A stretch of 64,000 nt of DNA from Bradyrhizobium icense (GTDB lineage Bacteria > Pseudomonadota > Alphaproteobacteria > Rhizobiales > Xanthobacteraceae), in the NCBI RefSeq assembly GCF_001693385.1, contig NZ_CP016428.1, positions 5,642,001 to 5,706,000 of the forward strand. Direction: 5' to 3'. Positions within the stretch are counted from its first letter, which is position 1. Each line of letters opens with the position of its first letter. The position numbers and the translations under genes are program-made. Of this stretch, positions 39,880 through 51,660 are shown one piece after another. Under the pieces are notes generated by a model. The model was not told where the DNA came from. It did not search any database and worked only from the letters and a program-made list of their open reading frames with translations.

Positions 39880-40236
39880 TCTTCTTGGAGGAGCCCATCA
39901 ATTCGGCGATCTTCCTGATGAGATCGACGCTTTGCTGCAGCAAGGCGTGATCGCCTACCGGCATGATCCGGCGCGAACCGAGCGCATCTTTCGGTCAGCG
40001 TTGGACCGTGCGACGAGGCGCGCGTGATCGCCGAGCGTGGCTTGCGCGAGATCGCAAGCCAAGCCGGCTAGGAGCCCGACTGGCGCCAATGGCAAACCGC
40101 AATCAGCGATGCCAGTGGCGCCGGCGCTTCGCGCTGTACACCTTGAAGGCGCTTGCCTTCAATCAGTTGATTCCTGGGGCGGAGACCTCGATTACAAGAC
40201 TACGATCAATGGATATGCCCTTTGAATTGCCGCGCG
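39880..40236 (+). pseudogene. nif-associated TPR protein, second copy, decayed
   Basis: Pieces read DALLQQGVIAYRHDPARTERI, stop, DEARVIAERGLREIASQAG, stop, EPDWRQWQTAISDAS, then RRFALYTLKALAFNQL. The layout matches the intact TPR gene at 59578-60114 (DDWRRVSATDAA, then RFYLFSLKAYAYLQM). At least two stops and a frameshift disable it. Confidence 0.5.
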
Positions 40237-40392
40237 TGACTGGGATTTGTAGCAGGGTTGTTCCCCCTCTTCCTGCACGCACGGCCAATCTGGTTTCAGC
40301 GAGTCTCAAAGAACTCCTGATACAGGATCGTTATCTCACCCTAACGGTCCTGTTACGTCTGGGTCTACATACCCCCTCCAGCCCAGACGGAG

Positions 40393-40430
40393 CCCTCGGC
40401 GGCGTTGTGGCCGCCGGGGGCTTTCTTTGT
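40393..40430 (+). terminator. rho-independent terminator
   Basis: CCCTCGGCGGC and GCCGCCGGGGG form a strong stem, followed by CTTTCTTTGTTT. No plus-strand gene ends right before it; the decayed TPR gene is the nearest. Confidence 0.55.
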
Positions 40431-40901
40431 TTCAAGCGCGCCTTGGATGTCACTAGCACCTGCTCGATCTCGGCGCCCTCCACAAGCGCGGGTGTCATCG
40501 GAAGCAAAGACCACACCCGGCTTCACCCGACCAAACAGTGCTGGCGTCGATGTTCGCCCGTTGCCGGCCCGCCTCACTCCGTAGACAGCATGGAACCGTG
40601 CAGCTCGCGCTCGCTCGCACCCGATTTGTGGATCTAGCAATATAGGGAGAGGCAGCTGCCAATTCTCCTAAAAGGACGCCGGCGTCTTATCGCAGGCCAA
40701 GAGAACGGAAAGGAAAAGGCAAGCGGGACTAGGTTATCAGCTTGCCGAGGATTGTCTTAGTGCAGCCATGCTTTCTCGCGAGCTGGAGCTGAGCAGAATA
40801 GAGATTGATGGACGCTTTGACCGGGCGGAGCGCGTCGCCCACAAGGCGGGCGCAGGGCAGCAGCTATCAAGAATCAAATACGAGCGTGCGTGGACGGCTT
40901 G
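40431..40901. other. non-coding interval
   Basis: Short frames only; nothing recognised. Confidence 0.35.
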
Positions 40902-41063
40902 CTATTGGTTTTCCTTGATGGGCGCTGCGAGGATTTCTTTCTTCAGCGCATGCGGCAGCGCTTCGGAGACTTGGTCCGGCGAGAACGCAGCCTTCGCAGA
41001 TCGCTCCGCTAGGTGCTTCCAGTGCCGCCGCATGGGCAGGCTTCTATGTGGTCCATCACTCAT
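40902..41063 (-). CDS. small conserved-looking protein, probably truncated
   Basis: 53 residues: MSDGPHRSLPMRRHWKHLAE, AAFSPDQVSEALPHALKKE, AAPIKENQ. The composition is natural, and I believe longer relatives occur in rhizobial accessory regions, from memory; no function is known. Here the C-terminus may be cut. It is divergent from the AbiE pair. Confidence 0.4.
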   Translation of the reverse strand: MSDGPHRSLPMRRHWKHLAERSAKAAFSPDQVSEALPHALKKEILAAPIKENQ

Positions 41064-41172
41064 TGCGCCTCCAATGTCAGAATTGGATGAGAGAAATACT
41101 GACAATGTCAAAATATTGGAACTTGGTTATGGATCATTTGCATAAGGTATCGAAAAATGATACTTTACGCAG

Positions 41173-41973
41173 ATGATTTCAGAAAATCGCTTGTATGCTC
41201 GAGATTACCTGACGCGACTCGCTGCCAGCGGGCGCTATCATTTTGAGTCCAGTGATGCCCAAAAGGCGCTTGGCGTCTCACCGGCGGCGGCGAAGCTGGC
41301 TCTGAACCGTCTCGCCAAGCAGGGTCTGATCGCGTCACCAGCCCGGGGCTTCTACGTCATCATCCCGCCCGAATACCAATCTCTGGGATCTCTCCCCGCA
41401 GACCAGTTTATCCCCGCACTCATGCAAAGGATGGGTCTGACATACTATGCGGGGCTGCTAACGGCCGCTCAGTATCACGGCGCGGCCCACCAACGTCCTC
41501 AAGAATTCCAGGTGATGCTGGCAAAAAGCCGACGCCCGCTCATCAGTGGTGCGGTTCGGGTCGCCTTTTTCGTCCGCAAGGACATCGCTGCGATCCCAAC
41601 CCAGAGCTTCAACACTCCACGCGGCACAGTGCTTGTTTCTACCCCGGAGGCTACGGCTGTCGATCTCGTCGGCTACCCCAACCATATCGGCGGCCTCGAT
41701 CAGGCCGCAACGGTCCTTGGGGAACTGGCGGAGACTCTAAATGCCGAAAAGCTCGTGGCGGCGGCTCAAACGGCGCCGATGCCCTGGGCGCAGCGGCTCG
41801 GTTATCTTCTTACGAAGGCAGGTGCAGGTGACCGTACTGAAGCCCTCAAGTCTTATGTCCGGCAGCATGCGCGGCAGTCCGCCGTGCTTTTGCCGACCGC
41901 GCCTCACGACGAGGCCGCCCGTGACGATGACTGGAAACTGATTGTCAATGCCGAAGTCGAGCCAGAGCTATGA
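41173..41973 (+). CDS. abiEi: AbiEi-type antitoxin
   Basis: 266 residues. A winged helix at the start (DAQKALGVSPAAAKLALNRL, KQGLIASPARGFYVII) is followed by the AbiEi domain (YYAGLLTAAQYHGAAHQRP and VSTPEATAVDLVGYP). This is the antitoxin/repressor of type IV AbiE systems and binds its own promoter. The stop overlaps the AbiEii start by 4 nt. AbiE systems give phage resistance or keep mobile DNA stable. Confidence 0.9.
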   Translation: MISENRLYARDYLTRLAASGRYHFESSDAQKALGVSPAAAKLALNRLAKQGLIASPARGFYVIIPPEYQSLGSLPADQFIPALMQRMGLTYYAGLLTAAQYHGAAHQRPQEFQVMLAKSRRPLISGAVRVAFFVRKDIAAIPTQSFNTPRGTVLVSTPEATAVDLVGYPNHIGGLDQAATVLGELAETLNAEKLVAAAQTAPMPWAQRLGYLLTKAGAGDRTEALKSYVRQHARQSAVLLPTAPHDEAARDDDWKLIVNAEVEPEL

Positions 41974-42785
41974 TTCCACGCGACTACATCTCGGAATGGC
42001 GGGCTCACGCACCCTGGGTGCAGGATATTCAGGTCGAGCAAGACCTCGCGATCTGCAGGGCGCTCGTCGAGATATTCAAGCATCCTGTACTTTCGAAAGC
42101 CCTCGCATTCCGCGGCGGCACGGCTCTCTACAAGCTCTACATCACTCCCGCTGCCCGCTACTCAGAGGATATTGATCTGGTGCAGGTCCGCGCAGAGCCA
42201 GCTGGCGCGGTCATGGAAGCCTTGCGCTCCGTCCTCGATCCGTGGCTCGGCACGCCCCGCTGGAAGCAAACCGAAGGTCGCGTCACCTTCGTGTACCGTT
42301 TTGCCTCCGAGGATACGCCGCCGATCAATATGAGGCTCAAAGTCGAGACTAATACACGGGAGCATTTTGCTGTCCATGGTTTCAAACAGGTGCCATTCAG
42401 CGTCAGTTCGCGTTGGTTTGAAGGAAAATGCGATATCTCAACTTACGAACTTGACGAGCTGCTTGGCACTAAGCTGCGCGCCCTCTATCAGCGCAAAAAA
42501 GGCCGCGACCTCTTTGATCTTGCGATTGCTCTTAAACGAGATGGGGTTGATCCAGAGCGCATTGTGAAAACCTTTGCGACCTACATGGAGCATGGCGGTC
42601 ATAACATCACCCGCGCTCTATTTGAGCAGAACATGCATCAGAAAATGACGGATGCCCAGTTCACCGCCGATATCAGCCCGCTGCTGGCGAATGAATATTC
42701 TTGGGACATGAAGAAGGCGGCTGATGAGATTGCAGCGGTCTTGATTCAGAAATTGCCAGGAGATCCTTGGAAAGGCGGAGGGTAA
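41970..42785 (+). CDS. abiEii: AbiEii nucleotidyltransferase toxin
   Basis: 271 residues. FRGGTALYKLY and ARYSEDIDLV are the nucleotidyltransferase motifs (GG..L and DxD) of AbiEii/AbiGii; LRALYQRKKGRDLFDLA is the conserved C-terminal motif. These toxins modify tRNA ends. The gene seems complete; its 3' end touches a truncated IS110 sequence, so the very end could be altered, but all motifs are kept. Confidence 0.9.
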   Translation: MIPRDYISEWRAHAPWVQDIQVEQDLAICRALVEIFKHPVLSKALAFRGGTALYKLYITPAARYSEDIDLVQVRAEPAGAVMEALRSVLDPWLGTPRWKQTEGRVTFVYRFASEDTPPINMRLKVETNTREHFAVHGFKQVPFSVSSRWFEGKCDISTYELDELLGTKLRALYQRKKGRDLFDLAIALKRDGVDPERIVKTFATYMEHGGHNITRALFEQNMHQKMTDAQFTADISPLLANEYSWDMKKAADEIAAVLIQKLPGDPWKGGG

Positions 42786-42990
42786 TCCCCAAGTTACGAA
42801 CTTCCCCGCCGCGCATCGCTTCGGCTACCGCAACCGAAATCGTCGCCTTGTGCACATCCAGCCCCACGAAAATGCTATCGTTCATCAGGCCCGCTCCCCA
42901 TGCTTGAGGCTCGGCGCCGGACCATCCGGCGCAACCCTCGATAGGAGCTTGCCGCGGGGCGGGCCGCCCGTCACCTCAGAGGGCGAACGT
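42786..42990 (-). mobile_element. IS110-family 5' remnant
   Basis: The start of an IS110 transposase (MNDSIFVGLDVHKATISVAV) runs from 42885 to about 42787; D9 in GLDVHK is the first catalytic acid. It breaks off at the abiEii end. Upstream lies the non-coding end with an 8-bp hairpin GCGCCGGA-CCA-TCCGGCGC (42914-42932), the place where IS110 elements encode their bridge RNA. The element also cuts the 3' edge of idi. Confidence 0.7.
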
Positions 42991-43812
42991 AGGGTCTAGG
43001 CGCCCGCCGCCACGTGGGGGCGACGCCGGCATCAACCGGCGGGCAGATGCGCCGAGGGCAACAAGCGCGCCTGACGCAACGCCGCCAGTCAGCCGAGCCG
43101 GTGCAGAAGCAGGCGACGGCCAACTGGCGGATGACGATCTCGAAATGGGCGACAACCGCCTCGGTGGACACCGTCGCCGCGCGCAGCACGCCGGCAGCCT
43201 GCCCGGCGATGTCCGGCCCAGGCGGATGGCCTTGGCCACGATCGGCACGCCCACGCTGCGCGCGGCGCGAGCGATCTGCGCCAGGACGCCGCGCCAGTCG
43301 CGGTCGCCCTCCGGCTGTACCGCTTCCTGCAGCGGATTGAGATGGACGATGAGTCCATCGGCCTCCAGCGCATCCACCGCCCGGCGCGCCAGGTCCAGGC
43401 CGTCGGTCTCGCGCAGTTGCGCGGCGCCGATATTGGCCAGCGAGGGAATGTCTGGGGCCAGGCGGCGCAGCGCGCGCGTCCGCCCCTGGGAGTTGCGGGA
43501 TTGCAGGCTCACGCCCTGCGAACCGACGCACATGGCGATCCCCAAGGCTTGCGCTGCCTCGCTCAGATGCCGGTTGATGGCCTCGGCGCGTGGCATGCCG
43601 CCAGTCATGGAGCTGATCAGCAGCGGCGCGCGCATGGTCTTGCCCAGCAGCGAGGCGCGCAGGTCGATCTGCGTCAGGTCCAACTCGGGCAAGGCGCAGT
43701 GTTCGAAACGGATGTACTCCCAGCCGGCAGCGACCGTGGCCGGCGCCGTTCGCCGATCCAGCACGATGTCCAGATGGTCGTCCTTGCGCCGGCTCAGGGC
43801 GGTGCCGCTCAT
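42971..43812 (-). pseudogene. idi: type II isopentenyl diphosphate isomerase, internal deletion
   Basis: From [18 protein letters not shown] the frame is a good FMN-dependent type II isomerase: [45 protein letters not shown] and PIVAKAI. Then about 65 codons, including the FMN phosphate-binding loop, are missing, and the C-terminus ([28 protein letters not shown]) continues in another frame. Idi would balance isoprenoid precursors for gibberellin. It is the last gene of the operon, 85 bp after ks. Confidence 0.75.
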
Positions 43813-43897
43813 GCTCGCTCCATCCGTCGCATCGGGCGACGGCGTTGCGTCGGATCGGACCGACGGCAGCGCGCGCACGCCGCCGCCTCCCGCGCGT

Positions 43898-46347
<2,450 letters not shown>

Positions 46348-46639
46348 GCGGGATGTTCCTTCTGCAGACGGTTGGCGAGAACCAGGATCGGGCAGACGCC
46401 GCGCACGTCGCCGCAGGCCCGTCGCGGCCCGGCGCATGGGCAGCGCCGGACGGCCGCCCTGCTCCGGCGCGGCGACGCGCCCGATGCTGACCGCCGGTCC
46501 GCCGCATAGGCTTGCGCGCAGCGCGCCGCGGCCGTGCCGGGCAACCGCTGCGATCGGCGCCGCGGACTCCGACACAGTGCAGCATGCACCGCCGGCCGAT
46601 CGCAGCGGCACAGGGGCGCCTCCATGCGGACGGGCGCGC
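46348..46639. other. 292-bp gap inside the gibberellin operon
   Basis: No gene supported. Its GC-rich frames are not protein-like. The genes on either side are intact, so this may be the scar of an insertion or a lost piece. Confidence 0.35.
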
Positions 46640-47647
46640 TCATGCGCATGGCGCGTGCTTAAACAGATACGCGTTGGCCCGCTGCAGGATCTGCGCCAAC
46701 CGTTCTGCACGCGGCCCGAGCGGGGCGATGGCCTCCCCGGCATCGCGCAACAGATCCGGCGCGAACTGGCGCGCTGCCTGCAGCCCCATGATCGACGCGC
46801 AGGTCGGCTTCTGCGCCGCCGCGTCCTTGCCGGGGGTCTTGCCCAGCGTCGCGGTATCCGCTGTCGCGTCGAGAATGTCGTCGATCACCTGCAACGCCAG
46901 GCCGAAACAGGCGCTGTAGCGATCGAGCGCACAGTACAGCGCAGCGTGCGCGGCATCCTCCGCGATGGCGCATAGCGCGCCCATGCGAACGGATGCGCGT
47001 ACTAGCGCTCCGCACTTCATCCGGTGCATCGCCACGATCCTGTCCAGCTCGACGTGCTTTCCAACCAGCGACAGATCCATCGCCTGCCCGCCTGCGGCAC
47101 CCTCGGCTGACACCGCCTGCGCCAGTTCGCGCACGAGCGCGATACGGTTGTCGCCCGGCGCATCCAGGCTCGCCAGGGTCAGGAAGGCGTGCGCCTGCAG
47201 CGCATCGCCGACCAGGATCGCAGTGGCTTCGCCGAATTTGACGTGCACGGTCGGAAGGCCGCGGCGAAGCACGTCGTCGTCCATCGCGGGCAGGTCGTCG
47301 TGGACCAGGGTACAGGCGTGCATCATCTCGATGGCGGCGCCGACGTCGTCGAGCATGTGCGCCGGCGTGTCGGCCAGTGCGCCGGCAGCCAGACAGAGCA
47401 AGGCGCGGGTGCGCTTCCCGCCATGCAAGGTGGCGTAGCGCATCGCCGCCATCAGCTCGGTCTCACCGTCGTCTTCGGCACAGAGAAGACGCGCCAGCGC
47501 CTGTTCGACCCGCTTTGCGCCGTCCTGCATCCAGATCTCCGGCAGCAGCCTGCTGGATGCGCCGCGCGCCTGCGCGCCCAATCCGCCGAGCGCGGAAACG
47601 CCAGTTCGGTCGTCGTGTAGCGTGGAACCGGTCTGCATGTTGTTCAT
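46640..47647 (-). CDS. ggps: geranylgeranyl diphosphate synthase
   Basis: 335 residues. First aspartate-rich motif DDLPAMDDD, second DDILDATAD, and GGKRTRALL: a full trans-prenyltransferase. It supplies GGPP to CPS. A second in-frame start (MQTG) lies three codons in. In many rhizobial operons this gene is damaged or replaced; here it looks intact. It is 145 bp downstream of cyp117. Confidence 0.9.
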   Translation of the reverse strand: MNNMQTGSTLHDDRTGVSALGGLGAQARGASSRLLPEIWMQDGAKRVEQALARLLCAEDDGETELMAAMRYATLHGGKRTRALLCLAAGALADTPAHMLDDVGAAIEMMHACTLVHDDLPAMDDDVLRRGLPTVHVKFGEATAILVGDALQAHAFLTLASLDAPGDNRIALVRELAQAVSAEGAAGGQAMDLSLVGKHVELDRIVAMHRMKCGALVRASVRMGALCAIAEDAAHAALYCALDRYSACFGLALQVIDDILDATADTATLGKTPGKDAAAQKPTCASIMGLQAARQFAPDLLRDAGEAIAPLGPRAERLAQILQRANAYLFKHAPCA

Positions 47648-47792
47648 GTCCTTGTACCTGACAGGAGACGGCCACGGCGAGCGGCGAGCCGCCGCGGTGT
47701 TGTCGGCGTCGCACCGAGCGCGCGCGCCGAGTGCAGCAATGCCGCGCGGCGCCGGCGCCGCTGCCTCGCCACACGGGGCATGCGATGCCAGC

Positions 47793-49136
47793 TCATGAGA
47801 ATCCGATGCGGATTGTCATGGACGGATGTGCGGTCGGGTAATAGCGCCGGCCTTTTTCGACGCCGCTCGCCAACCGCGGCCGCACCCCGGCCTTGTGCAT
47901 GGTCAGCGCCAAGGCGATGCAGAACTGCACCAGTTCCAGCCACACCAGGTGGTAGCCGATGCAGACGTGTGGGCCGGTACCGAACTGCAGCATGTCCACC
48001 GGCCGTATCGGCTCCGTGCGTTGCAGCCACCGCGCCAGGCGGAACTGATCAGGCGCCTCGTGCAGCAGCGCCGAGGTCGAGAAATGCAGCAGCGGGATGC
48101 ACAGATGGGTGCCCGCGGGAATGCGCCGTTGGCCGAGTTGCAATTCCTGCAGCGCGCGACGCGGCAGGAGCGTGGTCGCCGGATGCACGCGCAGCGTCTC
48201 GCGGAACAGCGCCTCGGCGACCGGACACTGCGCCAGGTCCGCGTGCCGGGTCGGCACCGCGCCCACGCGTTGCGCCTCCTCGACCAGGGCGTCCCACAGC
48301 CCAGGCTGCCGCGCCAGCTCAATCACCATCCAGGCCATCGTCGAGGCGGTGGTGTCGTGACCGCCAAGCAGCAGCAAGCGGATATTGGCGACCAGGACGT
48401 CATCGGAAAGCGCATCGTCGCTGCGATCGAAGGCGCTCACCATGTCGTTGATCAACCCGGTGCGCGCGGCATGTTCGCGCGCGTCGCGGACGAACTGGCG
48501 CAACTGCGCGTCGATCCAGTCGCGGGCGGCGCGGCCGCGCCGCAAGGGCAGTCCGGGCAGGTCGACCGGGGGCGCGACGATCAACTGCAGCAGTTGCCGG
48601 TACTTGCGATGCCATCCCGGCAGGTCCTGCGCGGGGATTCCCATGAGGCTGAAGATGAGCTTGAGCATCAAGTCGGTGGTTTCGCGCAGGATGGTTACGT
48701 CGCCGCGGTCGCGCCACGCCTGCACCCGCGCCCGGATGACGGGCGCGAACAGGTCGCCGATGCCGGCCTGGGTCAGCCCCTTGGGCAGGAACGCCGCCTG
48801 GATCGCATCGCGCGCCTGCCGGTGCGCGCCGCCGTCCTGGGCGACCAACGTTCCGCCAAACAATTCGGGCACGATCTCTTCGATCAGCGCCGAGGACACG
48901 TCCTTGTGCCGGAGCAGTGCGAACGCATCCGGATCCAGACAGGTCATCAGGTGTCCGGCAGGGCCGAAATCCAGCCAGAAGTGGCTGCCCAGCGTCCGTT
49001 CCGCGCGCCGCAGCAGGCGCGGCAGGTCGCAGACGATGGCGGGAAGATGCCCGACCAAGGGGAAAGCGCCGGGCACGACCGGGATGTCGTGCCGCAGCCG
49101 ATGCCGACGGTCCAGCGGGTTGAGCAGCATGTCCAT
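47793..49136 (-). CDS. cyp117: cytochrome P450 CYP117
   Basis: 447 residues from the ATG overlapping the SDR stop (TGATG). I-helix LLLGGHDTTASTMAW, ExxR in FRETLRVHP, haem loop FGTGPHVCIGYHLV. In the bacterial gibberellin pathway CYP117 oxidises ent-kaurene to ent-kaurenoic acid. The long N-terminal frame before this start is not protein-like. Intact. Confidence 0.92.
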   Translation of the reverse strand: MDMLLNPLDRRHRLRHDIPVVPGAFPLVGHLPAIVCDLPRLLRRAERTLGSHFWLDFGPAGHLMTCLDPDAFALLRHKDVSSALIEEIVPELFGGTLVAQDGGAHRQARDAIQAAFLPKGLTQAGIGDLFAPVIRARVQAWRDRGDVTILRETTDLMLKLIFSLMGIPAQDLPGWHRKYRQLLQLIVAPPVDLPGLPLRRGRAARDWIDAQLRQFVRDAREHAARTGLINDMVSAFDRSDDALSDDVLVANIRLLLLGGHDTTASTMAWMVIELARQPGLWDALVEEAQRVGAVPTRHADLAQCPVAEALFRETLRVHPATTLLPRRALQELQLGQRRIPAGTHLCIPLLHFSTSALLHEAPDQFRLARWLQRTEPIRPVDMLQFGTGPHVCIGYHLVWLELVQFCIALALTMHKAGVRPRLASGVEKGRRYYPTAHPSMTIRIGFS

Positions 49137-49981
49137 CAGCAGCGCGGCGACGCGGCCGCTTCGGCGGTCTCGCCAGCAGGCCGCGCGGCGCGGCTGTTGC
49201 CACCGTCGGCGTACGTCGGCACATGCGCCAGCATGCCGCCGTCGATGCACACGACCTGGCCGGTGATGAACGCAGCATCGTCGGAGAGCAGGAACGCCAC
49301 CAGCGCGGCCACGTCCTCGGGGCGGCCGACGCGCGGCAGGAGCTGGTGCCGGCGCAGATGCCGTTGCATGCACTCGTCCAGCTTGGCGAGGAGACGCTCG
49401 GTCATGATGAGACCCGGCGCAACCGCGTTGCAGCGGATCTGCGCATGACCGTACTGGGTGGCGAGCGAGGCCGACAGCATGTTCATCGCCGCCTTCGACG
49501 CGGCGTAGGACGTCTGCGCGGTGTCACCGCTGAGCCCCTGGCACGACGACATGTTGACGATCGCGCCACCGCCGCGGGCGATCATCCGTGGGATGGCCTG
49601 CCGGCAGCAGAGTAGCGTGCCGCGCAGATTGGTCGCCATGGTCTGATCCCAGACCGCCAGGTCCAGGTCGAGGATCGCGCGGTCGCGCGGAGTCAGATGC
49701 ATTGCGCTCGCGTTGTTCACCAGCAGGTCGACCCCACCGAAGTGCCGCTCCGCCGTCTCGAACAGCGCTGCCACCGCCTGCGCATCGGCGATGTCGATGG
49801 CCAGGGCCAGCGCGTGGCCCGCTTCGGCCGCGATCTGCGCGGTGCAGGCGATGGCCGCCGAGCCATCAATGTCGGCCACCACCACTCTGCCGCCCTCGCG
49901 CGCGATGGCGAGGGCGCATGCCTTGCCGATGCCGGCGCCGGCGCCAGTCACCACGGCCACCTTGCCTTCAAACCGTCCCAT
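49136..49981 (-). CDS. gibberellin-operon short-chain dehydrogenase
   Basis: 281 residues from MGRFEGK, with AGGAGG upstream. Motifs [21 protein letters not shown] and YAASK are all present. In the operon this SDR oxidises the GA12-aldehyde/C20 intermediates together with CYP112 (established for the bacterial pathway in outline). It overlaps the cyp114 fusion by 14 nt and cyp117 by 1 nt. Confidence 0.9.
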   Translation of the reverse strand: MGRFEGKVAVVTGAGAGIGKACALAIAREGGRVVVADIDGSAAIACTAQIAAEAGHALALAIDIADAQAVAALFETAERHFGGVDLLVNNASAMHLTPRDRAILDLDLAVWDQTMATNLRGTLLCCRQAIPRMIARGGGAIVNMSSCQGLSGDTAQTSYAASKAAMNMLSASLATQYGHAQIRCNAVAPGLIMTERLLAKLDECMQRHLRRHQLLPRVGRPEDVAALVAFLLSDDAAFITGQVVCIDGGMLAHVPTYADGGNSRAARPAGETAEAAASPRC

Positions 49982-51566
49982 CGTGTCCTCCTGGATTGCG
50001 TTGGTCTTTCGCAGCATGCCGCTCGGCCTCCGCCGGAGAAGGCGCAGGGTCGGCGCTGGCGCGCCCGTCATCGCCAGCGTCGCTTTCGATGACCCGAATG
50101 GCGGCGACCGGGCACTGGCTGGCCGCGAGCCGCACGGCGGCGTGCAGCGCCTGCGGGACCGTCGCCCCACACACTTCGGCCACGCCGTCTGGTTCGCGCT
50201 GGCGAAAGGTGCCCGGCAGCGTCAGCACGCACTGCCCGGTGGTTCCGCACAGATCCTGGTCGACCACGACGCGCATCTCAGCCCCCTGCGCATGCAGCCG
50301 GACCGGCAGCGCGCGGAACGTCCTAAGGAACGCGGAGGGCTCTCGGGTCGGCTGCTCGGCCAATGCCAGCGTGGGGAAGCGCGCCTGGATCCGCGGCAGG
50401 CACTCGGCCAACTGCACCCGGGCCAGTTGCGCACCGAGGCAGAAGTGGATGCCGTGGCCGAAGCTCAGCATGATCTTCCCGTCGGTCGACATGCCCGGAC
50501 TGGTGCCGTAGAACCGCGCGGGATCGAAGCGGTCGGGATCGGCGAAGGCGTGCGGGTCGCGATTGCCGGCCGCGATCAGCACGCGCACGTCCGCGTTCTT
50601 CGGGATCACCACGCCGCCCAGTTCGATGTCGCGCTGGGCGATACGCGGAATGGAGCTGAACATGGCGGGCGCGTCGCAGCGCAGGACTTCTTCGACGAAT
50701 GCCTTCACCCCCACGGCGTCTCCCTGTAGCCAGTGCCGCTGTTCGGGATACGCCAGCATCGCCAGGACCGCATGGTCGATGGTCGCAGCAGTGGTGGCGA
50801 ACCCGCCCAGCAGCATGCCCCACAGCATGCTGATCAACTCCGCATCCGACAGTGTGTCGGCATCGTCGTCGTGTGCGCCGACCAGCATCGACACGATATC
50901 GTGGCGGGGACCGGTGCGCTTGCGCTGTATGAGGTCGCCGAAGTAGGCCTGCACCCTGGCGCTGGCCGCGTCCGCCGCGGCGAGCTGGGGATCGCTGGCG
51001 TGCGGGCTCAGGCCTTCCAGAATGGCGTCGATGCCGGCGGCGAGCCCGAACATGTCGTCCTGGGGCATGCCGAACAGTTCGGCGAAGACCAGCATGGGCA
51101 AGACCAGCGCGAATTCCCGATGCAGGTCCACCGCCTCCCCGCGCTCCAGCGCGGGCGCCATGCCGTCCAGGCGCGCGGCGACGATGCGCGCGATGCTCGG
51201 CCGCAGGTTGTCGATCTGGCGCATGGTGAAATCGCGCGAGATCAGCCGGCGCAGACGCGTATGCGTCGGTGGGTCCTTCATCGCTAGCGTGGACGCCAGC
51301 AGATTGAGCGACAGGCTGGTCGCCGCACGCGGGAAATAGCGCGCCAGTTCGCCCGGCGCCGGTCCCCGAAACGCATCGCCCGTGGCCTTGAGCGCCCAGT
51401 AGATGTCGGCGTGGCGGCTCAACAGAAAGAGGCCCGACGCCGCGCGATGCACCGGATCGTGCTCGCGCAACCACCGCATGAACGGATACGGGTCGTGGAT
51501 GCACGCTGGCGACGCCAGTTCGGCGAAGGCGTCCCGGCATGCTGCCGTGGTTTCTTGCACGTCCAT
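49968..51566 (-). CDS. cyp114: CYP114-ferredoxin fusion protein
   Basis: 532 residues. P450 part to about 410: I-helix [13 protein letters not shown], ExxR in [10 protein letters not shown], haem loop [15 protein letters not shown]. From about 425 a ferredoxin of the [3Fe-4S] type follows in the same frame: [15 protein letters not shown] and SQCPVAAI give the cysteines. The tail after 500 is low complexity. CYP114 contracts the B ring (kaurenoic acid to GA12-aldehyde) and uses this ferredoxin. In B. japonicum USDA110 the ferredoxin is, from memory, a separate gene, so the fusion is notable. No internal stop or start suggests two proteins. Confidence 0.92.
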   Translation of the reverse strand: MDVQETTAACRDAFAELASPACIHDPYPFMRWLREHDPVHRAASGLFLLSRHADIYWALKATGDAFRGPAPGELARYFPRAATSLSLNLLASTLAMKDPPTHTRLRRLISRDFTMRQIDNLRPSIARIVAARLDGMAPALERGEAVDLHREFALVLPMLVFAELFGMPQDDMFGLAAGIDAILEGLSPHASDPQLAAADAASARVQAYFGDLIQRKRTGPRHDIVSMLVGAHDDDADTLSDAELISMLWGMLLGGFATTAATIDHAVLAMLAYPEQRHWLQGDAVGVKAFVEEVLRCDAPAMFSSIPRIAQRDIELGGVVIPKNADVRVLIAAGNRDPHAFADPDRFDPARFYGTSPGMSTDGKIMLSFGHGIHFCLGAQLARVQLAECLPRIQARFPTLALAEQPTREPSAFLRTFRALPVRLHAQGAEMRVVVDQDLCGTTGQCVLTLPGTFRQREPDGVAEVCGATVPQALHAAVRLAASQCPVAAIRVIESDAGDDGRASADPAPSPAEAERHAAKDQRNPGGHDGTV

Positions 51567-51660
51567 CTTGGTTACCTGTTGGCTGGCTGATCTGACCGGC
51601 GCGCGCCAGGCGCGCCGGCAAATTGCGGAGCAGATCGCGATCCGCGGCGGCGTCCGCGCA

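Noticed and set aside
47826..49448. 540-codon plus-strand frame opposite cyp117
   Set aside because: A shadow of the P450 gene, with no natural protein features.
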